DNA of 8,027 bases from a bacterium (GTDB taxonomy: Bacteria > Patescibacteriota > Saccharimonadia > Saccharimonadales > JACDBH01): assembly GCA_029557395.1 (NCBI GenBank), contig JAKQIK010000009.1:1-8027 (forward strand), read 5' to 3'. This document shows, one piece after another, positions 1 to 6,256 of the stretch. The notes under the pieces were generated by a model. That model was not told the origin of the DNA, did no database searches, and worked only from the letters and a program-made list of their open reading frames with translations. How positions within the stretch are numbered: the first letter of the stretch is position 1; each line of letters opens with the position of its first letter. The translations under genes and the position numbers were made by a program.

Positions 1-2123
1 TCGGTAGAATTATGGAATTTTAGTAGTTTTTGATATGTTTTTGCATCACCAAATCTAGCCGCAGTATTAAAGATAATACCTCGCAGGTCAGCATGTATTT
101 CTTCGGCTTTTTTGATTTTGTTGAAAGTTTCAATACACCATTGTTTTATCTCTGGATGATCGGCGCTTGACGCAAGCCCAAGTATAGTTGGCCTGAGGAG
201 TTTATCGAAATGAGTGTCTGATTTACGTTCTTTGTTACCAAGGCGTTGCAACTGTTTTTTGGTCAGTTTTAAAATATGGGGTTTGAGTGCTTCACGAATA
301 TCGTCACTGTCCATGACACGCCTGATTTCGCCAATATTGATAGCAATAATATCCCAAACTGCCGAATTATCTTCGTCTTTATATCTAAACAAGAGTTTTA
401 GCGAATCTGCTGTAGAGCCATAACCGGCTTTGGCAGTCTCAAAACTATCTGCAAGTAGACCTAGCCTATCTAATGGTTCGTAATCTGTTATGGTCTCTGT
501 TAGGGTAGAGAGCATTTCTGGCTGATATAACGTGCGATAAAAACCACTTTGACCTCTGTTGAATTTGGATATTTGAGCCTTGTTTATGTCTAAATGAGTG
601 TTATCAAGACGTTCTGGGCTGTCTAGGTGGCTTAGGAGCGGAATCGGCCGGGTTTTATCACTAATTTTAGTAGGTTTTTGCATGTAGAAACGTTCCTGAG
701 CTATTTTGAGGCCGTTAGAGGTGTTTTCTACCGAAAGCAAAGGGAATCCAGGCTGAGATGTCCATGCGTGCATAAATTCTCGGACAGGTTTTTTGGATAC
801 TTCTTCAAGTGCAGACCATAAATCTAGGGTGGAGGTATTTTTGTAGGCGTGTTGTTTGAGGTACAATCTGAGACCTTTCTTGAAATCATCTGCCCCAAGG
901 TATCCATAGAGCATATGTATTACACTAGCACCTTTGTTATAACTAATAGCATCAAAAATACTACGAATCTCATCGGGGTGATTGATTGGGGCTTCGATGG
1001 CATGGGTATTATCTAGGGCATCTAATTTGAGGGCTGGCTGTTGTTCATCAGCAATAAATTGTGTCCACATATCCCAATCAGGAAACAGATGGTCGACCGC
1101 TAGGTATTCAATCCAAGATGCAAAACCTTCATTAAGCCAAAGGTCGGTCCACCACTTCATAGTTACTAAATTGCCAAACCATTGATGGGCAAGTTCATGT
1201 GCCACGACCATTGCAACGTACTGTTTGGTTCCCAGGCTCGTATTTTTGGGGTCAACTAACATGCATTGTTCGCGGTAAGTGACTAGGCCCCAATTTTCCA
1301 TGGCGCCACTTGCGAAATCTGGTAAAGCAATCATATCACTTTTAGGCAAGGGGAAAGGAATATCAAAATACTCTTCGTAGAAATCAAGGCATTTGACGGC
1401 TACATCTAGAGCAAAATCTACAAACTGTACATTATCAGGAGTTGCAAAAGCACGTACTAAAGTGCCGTTTTTTGTCTCGGCCTGTTTATGAGAAATCTCA
1501 CCTTGAACAAAAGCGAGTAGGTAAGTGCTCATGACGGGAGTAGTCTCAAAGCTAGTTTGTTTCCAAATACCTTTTTCCAAAACTTTTTTTGAAATTACTG
1601 GAGTGTTAGCTAGGACGGTAGTATCGTCATCGGGTGTTACTAGGGTCAAGTCAAATGTTGCCTTTGCTTCTGGCTCATCAATACATGGGAAAACTTCCCG
1701 AGCATGGTGGCTTTCAAACTGAGTCGCAAGTAACTGTTTGTCTTTTTGGTTGTGGCTAAAATAGCACGGATATAAGCCATTCATGGGGTTGGTAATTTGG
1801 CCAGTGAATTCGATTTGAATCGTATATTCACCAGGGTAAATCATTGTGGGGCTATGTAGTCTTACTTCGTCATAAGCCTTATGTTTGTTGATTCGATCTA
1901 TCTGGATATCTATATCTTCTTTTTTCTCGTGTTTTGTGACTTTGGTAGCAATAATGTGCAAATCTTTTTGGTGAAAAGTCAAACGCTTGCTGGGACGACC
2001 TGATTTTTTGCCAGTTATTATAACGGTACCAGAAAAAACGTTATTACTAGGGTCTAATTTTATGTTAAGTTTGTAATTTTGTGGCTTGAAACTGTCGTAT
2101 AATCGGTTAACTTTTTTTATCAT
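1..2123 (-). CDS. pepN: M1-family zinc aminopeptidase (PepN-like), C-terminus cut by window edge
   Basis: Reading the minus strand from the ATG at 2123-2121 gives 707 codons without a stop; the gene continues beyond position 1. Family members are usually about 840-870 residues, so roughly the last 130-160 are missing. M1 aminopeptidases remove N-terminal residues from peptides, mostly in the cytoplasm, and would serve peptide scavenging and protein turnover. Visible motifs are: TQFE with substrate-side Glu at about residue 137, followed by HHAREVFPCIDEPEA; the exopeptidase signature GAMEN at 273-277; the zinc site HELAH at 309-313; the third zinc ligand Glu332 in LWLNEGFAS; and the catalytic Tyr395 in YNKGAS. 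All key residues are present, so the enzyme should be active. No signal peptide is evident. An in-frame TGA lies five codons upstream of the ATG, which fixes the start. There is no Shine-Dalgarno sequence. The gene is divergent from the micro-gene and nusA. The family is certain; the choice of pepN over other M1 names is less so. Confidence 0.95.
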   Translation of the reverse strand, partial: MIKKVNRLYDSFKPQNYKLNIKLDPSNNVFSGTVIITGKKSGRPSKRLTFHQKDLHIIATKVTKHEKKEDIDIQIDRINKHKAYDEVRLHSPTMIYPGEYTIQIEFTGQITNPMNGLYPCYFSHNQKDKQLLATQFESHHAREVFPCIDEPEAKATFDLTLVTPDDDTTVLANTPVISKKVLEKGIWKQTSFETTPVMSTYLLAFVQGEISHKQAETKNGTLVRAFATPDNVQFVDFALDVAVKCLDFYEEYFDIPFPLPKSDMIALPDFASGAMENWGLVTYREQCMLVDPKNTSLGTKQYVAMVVAHELAHQWFGNLVTMKWWTDLWLNEGFASWIEYLAVDHLFPDWDMWTQFIADEQQPALKLDALDNTHAIEAPINHPDEIRSIFDAISYNKGASVIHMLYGYLGADDFKKGLRLYLKQHAYKNTSTLDLWSALEEVSKKPVREFMHAWTSQPGFPLLSVENTSNGLKIAQERFYMQKPTKISDKTRPIPLLSHLDSPERLDNTHLDINKAQISKFNRGQSGFYRTLYQPEMLSTLTETITDYEPLDRLGLLADSFETAKAGYGSTADSLKLLFRYKDEDNSAVWDIIAINIGEIRRVMDSDDIREALKPHILKLTKKQLQRLGNKERKSDTHFDKLLRPTILGLASSADHPEIKQWCIETFNKIKKAEEIHADLRGIIFNTAARFGDAKTYQKLLKFHNST

Positions 2124-2129
2124 AATATT

Positions 2130-2158
2130 ATTGTATCAATATAGTACGATGTGCTAAA
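2130..2158 (-). promoter_or_regulatory. Candidate promoter of the M1 aminopeptidase, giving a leaderless mRNA
   Basis: On the minus strand, TACAAT (2135-2130) matches the -10 consensus at 5 of 6 positions. A weak -35 candidate, TTTAGC (2158-2153), lies 17 bp upstream. The -10 ends only 6 nt before the ATG at 2123, so transcription would begin at or within a base or two of the start codon. The AT-only stretch before the ATG has no purine-rich ribosome binding site, which fits. The assignment is from sequence only, and the -35 is poor. Confidence 0.5.
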
Positions 2159-2160
2159 CT
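2131..2160 (+). promoter_or_regulatory. Candidate promoter of the micro-gene, overlapping the divergent aminopeptidase promoter
   Basis: TTGTAT (2131-2136, 3 of 6 to the -35 consensus) is followed after 18 bp by TAAACT (2155-2160, 4 of 6 to the -10). The TG one base before the -10 (2152-2153) makes it an extended -10 type. The -35 lies on the same bases as the opposing -10 of the aminopeptidase promoter, so the two polymerases could not bind together. It is a moderate match and was chosen partly because a transcription unit clearly follows. Confidence 0.4.
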
Positions 2161-2211
2161 GATTATGTTAAATCAAAAATAAAAAACAACAAATTCATCA
2201 AGGAGACAGAC

Positions 2212-2259
2212 ATGTTTGGCTGGCAAAGAGACACCGAGTCTAGGCAATTAGTGAGATAA
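2212..2259 (+). CDS. 15-residue micro-ORF in its own small transcription unit
   Basis: A strong ribosome binding site, AAGGAG (2200-2205), sits 6 nt before an ATG. The ORF encodes MFGWQRDTESRQLVR and ends in TAA. An intrinsic terminator begins 25 nt later and a candidate promoter lies about 50 nt upstream, so the stretch has all the parts of a tiny independent gene. The ribosome binding site is among the best in the window, which is the main reason to believe in translation. The peptide is hydrophilic and charged, with no membrane segment, cysteine cluster or codon run that would suggest a classical amino-acid attenuator. I do not recognise it. Alternatives are a leader peptide on a small RNA, or a dual-function or non-coding RNA where the ORF is incidental. 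It ends about 165 nt before nusA. Confidence 0.45.
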   Translation: MFGWQRDTESRQLVR

Positions 2260-2283
2260 AACTATAGCCATATAAATCAATAT

Positions 2284-2320
2284 AAAAAGCCGGTAGCGGG
2301 TGGGCACCGGTTTTTTATTT
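2284..2320 (+). terminator. Rho-independent terminator of the micro-gene
   Basis: The left arm AAAAAGCCGGT (2284-2294) pairs with ACCGGTTTTTT (2306-2316) across an 11-nt G-rich loop, with one G-U pair. It is followed by a T-rich tail to 2320. The A-tract before and T-tract after also make it plausible as a terminator in the reverse direction. Its T-tail abuts the -35 of the nusA promoter, so it should isolate nusA from upstream transcription. Confidence 0.85.
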
Positions 2321-2347
2321 TACATCCTGCATTATATTAGTTATAAT
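2319..2347 (+). promoter_or_regulatory. Near-consensus housekeeping promoter of nusA
   Basis: TTTACA (2319-2324, 5 of 6) and a perfect TATAAT (2342-2347) are separated by 17 bp. Transcription should start near 2354, giving a leader of about 70 nt before the nusA ATG. It is the strongest sigma-70-type promoter in the window. Its -35 overlaps the tail of the preceding terminator. Confidence 0.85.
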
Positions 2348-2358
2348 GTGTTTGTACT

Positions 2359-2383
2359 TCCGGCCCAGTTGGTCGGATTTTTT
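2359..2383 (+). terminator. Terminator-like hairpin in the nusA leader (possible attenuator)
   Basis: Bases 2359-2365 (TCCGGCC) pair with 2371-2377 (GGTCGGA) around a 5-nt loop, CAGTT. This is a continuous 7-bp stem containing one G-U pair, and six T residues follow at 2378-2383. It therefore has the form of a short, weak intrinsic terminator. It lies about 5 nt after the predicted nusA start site and 40 nt before the nusA ATG, with no ORF between promoter and hairpin. Termination here would leave an RNA of about 30 nt. It may instead act as a 5' stabilising stem-loop. Confidence 0.65.
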
Positions 2384-2423
2384 CATTTAAATTTTCAGAA
2401 TTATTAACAGAAAGGAACAAAAA

Positions 2424-3578
2424 ATGGATTTAGATTTTAAGCAACTGGCGGCTGCAATAAAGGTGATCGCAGAAGAAAAGAATTTATCAGAAGATGTTGT
2501 TCAAGGAGTTGTAGAGCAGGCTTTGGCAGCAGCATATAGAAGAGATTACGGTGAACGCGAACAAGAAGTACGTGTAACTATGAATTTAGACAGTGGTGAA
2601 GTCGATGCTTATGTATCAAAAACTGTAGTAGATAAAGTAGATGACAACATACTTGAAATAAGTTTAGCTGATGCACAGAAGATTGATACTGGAGCAGAAG
2701 TTGGTAGCGTAGTCGAGATACATGAGAAGGTAGAAAAATTTGGTCGTGTAGCGGCACAAACTGCAAAACAAGTAATTTTACAGAGATTGCGCGAGTCTGA
2801 GCGAGAAGTTGTAATGGCTGAGTTCGAGGATAAGATTGGAACTGTAGTAAACGGTATTGTTTCTAGAGTTGAGGGGAATATCGTACGGCTGGAACTTGGG
2901 AAGGCTCAGGCAATTATGCCAAAAAGTGAACAGATTCAAGGTGAAAGATATCATGCCGGTCAAAGATTAAAAGTTTATCTAAAAGATATCGAACGAGGCT
3001 ATCGTGGTCCGCAACTTATCGTATCACGTGGTTCAGCTGATTTTATTGAGTGGCTTTTTAGGGCCGAGGTGCCAGAAATGGAAGGTGGTGCTGTTAGTAT
3101 CAAAGCTATTGCTCGAGAGCCGGGTGTCAGAAGTAAAATAGCCGTTACTTCATCAATTCAGGGTGTAGATCCAGTAGGAACTTTTGTCGGTGGTCATGGT
3201 ACTCGTGTTAATGCTGTAATGAGTGAAGTAGGAGAGCAAGAAAAGATAGATATTGTTGTCTGGGATGAAGATATTAATACATTTATCAAAAATTCTCTGA
3301 GCCCTACTAAGGTTAATCGTGTAGACATAGAGGAAACTAGCAAAAAAGCTAGAGTGGCTGTTGATGAGGATCAGCTAAGTATAGCAATTGGTAAAAATGG
3401 CCAAAATGTTCGCCTTGCAAGTAAACTAACAGGTTTTGATATTGATATCATTGCTGACAAGCCTGCTCGTCCGGCTGAGGATGCTAATGTTGAAGCGGTA
3501 AAACCAGTCCAGAAACTAAAACGAAAAGATCAGCTGGAGAGTAGTCTTCTTGAAGCAATTGAAGAGCACGGAGAGTGA
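2424..3578 (+). CDS. nusA: Transcription termination/antitermination factor NusA
   Basis: The protein has 384 residues. NusA binds RNA polymerase and nascent RNA, promotes pausing and hairpin folding, and stimulates intrinsic termination. The domains in order are: the polymerase-binding N-terminal domain (about 1-130, with the typical EDVVQGVVEQALAAAYRR helix); S1 (about 138-202); KH1 (about 205-285) with GGHG at 256-259 inside DPVGTFVGGHGTRVNAV; and KH2 (about 286-348) with GKNG at 323-326. A charged tail of about 36 residues follows, without the acidic repeats of the E. coli protein. The ATG has AAAGGA (2411-2416) 7 nt upstream. The gene stands alone: rimP is not upstream, where a micro-gene lies instead, and infB is not downstream, unlike the common rimP-nusA-infB order. 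No terminator follows the TGA, so read-through into clpC is possible. The identity is secure. Confidence 0.97.
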   Translation: MDLDFKQLAAAIKVIAEEKNLSEDVVQGVVEQALAAAYRRDYGEREQEVRVTMNLDSGEVDAYVSKTVVDKVDDNILEISLADAQKIDTGAEVGSVVEIHEKVEKFGRVAAQTAKQVILQRLRESEREVVMAEFEDKIGTVVNGIVSRVEGNIVRLELGKAQAIMPKSEQIQGERYHAGQRLKVYLKDIERGYRGPQLIVSRGSADFIEWLFRAEVPEMEGGAVSIKAIAREPGVRSKIAVTSSIQGVDPVGTFVGGHGTRVNAVMSEVGEQEKIDIVVWDEDINTFIKNSLSPTKVNRVDIEETSKKARVAVDEDQLSIAIGKNGQNVRLASKLTGFDIDIIADKPARPAEDANVEAVKPVQKLKRKDQLESSLLEAIEEHGE

Positions 3579-3592
3579 TTTTGCAGTAAAAG

Positions 3593-3625
3593 GTATTAGC
3601 ACTCTTGACGTTAGAGTGCTAATAC
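3593..3625 (+). promoter_or_regulatory. CIRCE operator (HrcA binding site) upstream of clpC
   Basis: The core TTAGCACTC (3596-3604), a 9-bp spacer and GAGTGCTAA (3614-3622) match the canonical CIRCE element exactly. The palindrome extends three more bases on each side, giving perfect 12-bp arms, GTATTAGCACTC and GAGTGCTAATAC. CIRCE is the binding site of the heat-shock repressor HrcA, which needs GroEL for activity and lets go on heat stress. It usually precedes groESL or hrcA-grpE-dnaK-dnaJ. Here it lies between nusA and clpC. No hrcA gene is in the window. Confidence 0.97.
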
Positions 3626-3634
3626 TGCTACAAT
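3605..3634 (+). promoter_or_regulatory. clpC promoter embedded in the CIRCE element
   Basis: The -35 TTGACG (3605-3610, 5 of 6) lies entirely inside the CIRCE spacer. The -10 TACAAT (3629-3634, 5 of 6) follows after 18 bp and has the extended TGC just before it. Transcription should start near 3641. Repressor bound to CIRCE would cover the -35, so repression by blocking polymerase is the simple reading. Confidence 0.85.
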
Positions 3635-3642
3635 TGCAATTA

Positions 3643-3662
3643 GCAAATATATAAACATTTGC
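3643..3662 (+). promoter_or_regulatory. AU-rich 5'-terminal stem-loop in the clpC leader
   Basis: GCAAAT (3643-3648) pairs with ATTTGC (3657-3662) across an 8-nt AT-only-but-one loop. With a start site near 3641, this stem would sit at the very 5' end of the clpC mRNA. It does not cover the purine-rich bases before the ATG (AAGGG at 3667-3671, AGG at 3673-3675). It is weak and could be chance in AT-rich sequence. Confidence 0.35.
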
Positions 3663-3683
3663 CAGCAAGGGTAGGTATAAAAT

Positions 3684-6179
3684 ATGCAACAATCACCAGA
3701 CTTTCAAGAATTTTTAAATCATTTATCAGATAATGCACTACAGAGTTTAAAACACGCAGATGCGATTGCGCGTAGTTTTAATAGTCCATATATTGGTACC
3801 GAGCATTTACTACTTGGCGTGTTGGCACAAGATAGCTCAATCGGTGCAAAATTATTAGAGGGTTCAGGTGTGACACTCGAAAAAGCGCGAGTGGCATTAA
3901 ACTTAACCCCCAGTAACGTAGCTGTTAATATGGGTGCAAAAGGTTTGAGTGAAACTGCAAAACTTACTCTTAGGATGGCGTATGAATTATCACAAGAGTT
4001 TAATCAAGATTTTTGTGGTACCGAGCATATTCTCTACAGTATATTAAGTCAAAAAAATTCTAGAGCTAGTACCCTACTCAAAGACTTAAATGTTAATAGT
4101 AATGAGGTATTAAATGAGATAGAGCAGTATCTGAATCATCAGAACTATAATAGTGGTGATAGCCAGGCCTCTGGTCGCCGTAAATCCAAACGTGGGCCAC
4201 GTGGAAAGACAGCGATAGATACTTATGGCACGGATATGACTGCACAAGCACGGAGTGGTAAACTTGATCCAGTTGTCGGTCGTGAGGCTCAAATAAGACG
4301 AGTTATTACTATTTTGAATCGACGGACAAAAAACAACCCAGTCTTGATTGGTGAGCCGGGTGTCGGCAAGACGGCTATAGTAGAGGGTCTGGCACAAAGA
4401 ATTATTACCGAAGATGTTCCAGATAGTTTACTTGACAAACGGATTATCATGCTTGATTTAGCTGGTATGATAGCTGGTACAAAATATCGAGGTGAATTTG
4501 AAGAACGACTCAAGAAAGTGATGTCCGAACTTGAAGATGACAAAAAAACAATTGTCTTTATTGATGAGCTCCACTTGATTGTTGGTGCTGGCTCCGCTGA
4601 AGGTTCTATGGACGCGGGAAATATATTGAAACCAGCTCTAGCACGTGGCAAAATACAGCTTATTGGGGCTACAACAACCAATGAATACACGAAATATGTC
4701 GAAAAAGACGCTGCACTAGAACGTAGATTTCAACCAGTCCAAGTACCGGAAGCTACAGTACCCGAAACATTAGCTATTTTAAAGGGACTACGCAAACATT
4801 ATGAAGAGTTCCATGGTGTGATAATAGGCGATGATGTGCTTGATGATACTGTTAATTTGGCCAAACGTTATATTAATGATCGGTTTATGCCTGATAAGGC
4901 CATAGATTTATTAGATGAAGCCGCAGCTCATCTAAAAGTTGACAAAGGCAAGACACCTCCAGAGTTGCGTAAACTTCAAAAAGAATTGAAATTACTAAAT
5001 GTTCGGATTGATGATGCAGTAGACGCCGAAGAATATCAAAAGGCGGCTGAGTACAAACAGAAGGCATCACAAATTCAAGTGAGTATAGATAAGCTACATA
5101 AAAGTAATAAAGAAGCAAAGAAGCTTAAACTAACAAGCGACGATGTAGCGGATGTGGTATCGAGAATGACAGGGGTGCCTGTTAGTAAAGTCATAAAATC
5201 AGAAGCAACGTATCTACGGAATCTAGAATCAAATTTGGCCAAACAAGTTATTGGCCAAGATGAGGCTGTAGAGGCATTGGCACGGGCTGTTAGGCGTAAT
5301 CGAGTTGGTATTGGCCAGATGTCTAGGCCGATTGGTTCATTTATTTTTCTGGGGCCTACCGGTGTCGGAAAGACAGAATTAGCTAGGGTTTTGGCAAAAG
5401 AGTTCTTTGGCTCAGAAAACTCACTCATTAAGATTGATATGAGCGAGTTTGGTGAGCATCATAATGTATCTCGTCTAGTTGGTGCTCCAGCTGGATATGT
5501 TGGCTATGATGATGGTGGTCAACTAACAGATAAGATACGTCGTCAACCTTATAGCGTTGTGCTATTTGATGAAATAGAAAAGGCTCACCCTGATGTATTT
5601 AACATGCTTCTACAGTTACTAGAAGATGGCCGACTGACCGATGCCAAAGGTAGATCGATAGATTTTACAAATACTATCATTATTATGACTAGTAATATCG
5701 GCGCGGAAAAATTACAAAAAGAAGCAAGTTTTGGATTTTCGGTTAATAGTAAGCAGTCAATCGAAGACCTAGATGGACTGCATACTGAAAACAAGCATAA
5801 AGTCTTGGAGGAGCTAAAGAAGCTAATGCGTCCAGAGTTTTTGAATCGTATTGATAAAACTATTGTTTTTAGAGCTTTAACGCACCGAGATGCACTGAAG
5901 ATTATGGACCTACAGCTAAATGAGCTTCGCTCGAGGTTGGTGAAAAAAGGCATTGGCTTGGTGGTAAATACACCTGCAAAACAATGGATGCTAGAGCATG
6001 GCTATGATGCCAAAAATGGCGTACGACCAATGCGTAGGTTGATACAGGATGAAATTGAAGATAATATTGCAAGTGGTTTATTGGATGAAACCTATCAAAG
6101 GGGCGACATCATTGCTGTTGGAACCTCTAAGGGCAAGCTGAGCTATAACGTTAAGCACGAGAAAACAGCAAAAAAATAA
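3684..6179 (+). CDS. clpC: ATP-dependent unfoldase ClpC (Hsp100/AAA+ partner of ClpP)
   Basis: The 831-residue protein has the full ClpC architecture. It unfolds substrates and threads them into the ClpP protease. Two Clp-N repeats lie at about 5-145 (GTEHLLLGVL, GTEHILYSIL), followed by a basic linker (about 160-175). The first AAA+ module has Walker A GEPGVGKT (223-230), pore loop KYR (267-269), Walker B VFIDE (291-295) and arginine-finger region LERRF (345-349). A short UVR-like coiled-coil middle domain follows (about 425-470), much shorter than in ClpB. The second module has GPTGVGKT (557-564), pore loop GYVGYDDGG (604-612), VVLFDE (625-630), RPEFLNRID (716-724) and sensor-2 GVRP (779-782). 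SFGF near 682-685 matches the position of the ClpP-docking loop. There is no N-terminal zinc finger, which excludes ClpE. Weak SD-like bases (AGG at 3673-3675) precede the ATG by 8 nt. CIRCE predicts heat-induced expression through HrcA. Confidence 0.97.
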   Translation: MQQSPDFQEFLNHLSDNALQSLKHADAIARSFNSPYIGTEHLLLGVLAQDSSIGAKLLEGSGVTLEKARVALNLTPSNVAVNMGAKGLSETAKLTLRMAYELSQEFNQDFCGTEHILYSILSQKNSRASTLLKDLNVNSNEVLNEIEQYLNHQNYNSGDSQASGRRKSKRGPRGKTAIDTYGTDMTAQARSGKLDPVVGREAQIRRVITILNRRTKNNPVLIGEPGVGKTAIVEGLAQRIITEDVPDSLLDKRIIMLDLAGMIAGTKYRGEFEERLKKVMSELEDDKKTIVFIDELHLIVGAGSAEGSMDAGNILKPALARGKIQLIGATTTNEYTKYVEKDAALERRFQPVQVPEATVPETLAILKGLRKHYEEFHGVIIGDDVLDDTVNLAKRYINDRFMPDKAIDLLDEAAAHLKVDKGKTPPELRKLQKELKLLNVRIDDAVDAEEYQKAAEYKQKASQIQVSIDKLHKSNKEAKKLKLTSDDVADVVSRMTGVPVSKVIKSEATYLRNLESNLAKQVIGQDEAVEALARAVRRNRVGIGQMSRPIGSFIFLGPTGVGKTELARVLAKEFFGSENSLIKIDMSEFGEHHNVSRLVGAPAGYVGYDDGGQLTDKIRRQPYSVVLFDEIEKAHPDVFNMLLQLLEDGRLTDAKGRSIDFTNTIIIMTSNIGAEKLQKEASFGFSVNSKQSIEDLDGLHTENKHKVLEELKKLMRPEFLNRIDKTIVFRALTHRDALKIMDLQLNELRSRLVKKGIGLVVNTPAKQWMLEHGYDAKNGVRPMRRLIQDEIEDNIASGLLDETYQRGDIIAVGTSKGKLSYNVKHEKTAKK

Positions 6180-6243
6180 TATTTTTATTCAACCTAGTTT
6201 TTTAGGTAAAATCGATGTAATATTTATTTAATGTCTAATGGTG

Positions 6244-6248
6244 TAGGT
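6244..6248 (+). promoter_or_regulatory. SD-like TAGGT supporting a TTG start
   Basis: TAGGT ends 8 nt before the TTG at 6257. An in-frame TAA at 6248-6250 excludes any start further upstream. The same TAGGT also occurs at a similar distance (7 nt) before the clpC ATG (3672-3676). The 77-nt gap after clpC contains no convincing promoter or terminator, only AT-rich sequence and a small hairpin at 6192-6207. Confidence 0.5.
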
Positions 6249-6256
6249 AAATAATA

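Noticed and set aside
214..1722. Plus-strand open frames of 65-69 codons within the first 2.1 kb
   Set aside because: They are antisense to the intact M1 aminopeptidase, which carries every catalytic motif on the minus strand.
3576..3599. UGA recoding (glycine) with nusA reading through its TGA to a TAG at 3597
   Set aside because: Read-through would add only six codons, and no in-frame TGA occurs in the 831-codon clpC or elsewhere, while motif glycines use GGN. A UGA-glycine genome would show many in-frame TGA codons.
3593..3625. The CIRCE palindrome as the nusA terminator
   Set aside because: It has no T-run after the right arm and matches the HrcA operator exactly; the operator reading is sufficient.
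4110..5953. Several open minus-strand frames of 77-133 codons inside clpC
   Set aside because: They lie antisense to a full, motif-rich clpC, have no ribosome binding sites or recognisable domains, and their composition is what the opposite strand of a coding region gives.
6192..6207. Inverted repeat ACCTA/TAGGT after clpC as a terminator
   Set aside because: Only 5 bp, the T-run is in the loop rather than after the stem, and AAAA follows; it does not look like an intrinsic terminator on either strand.
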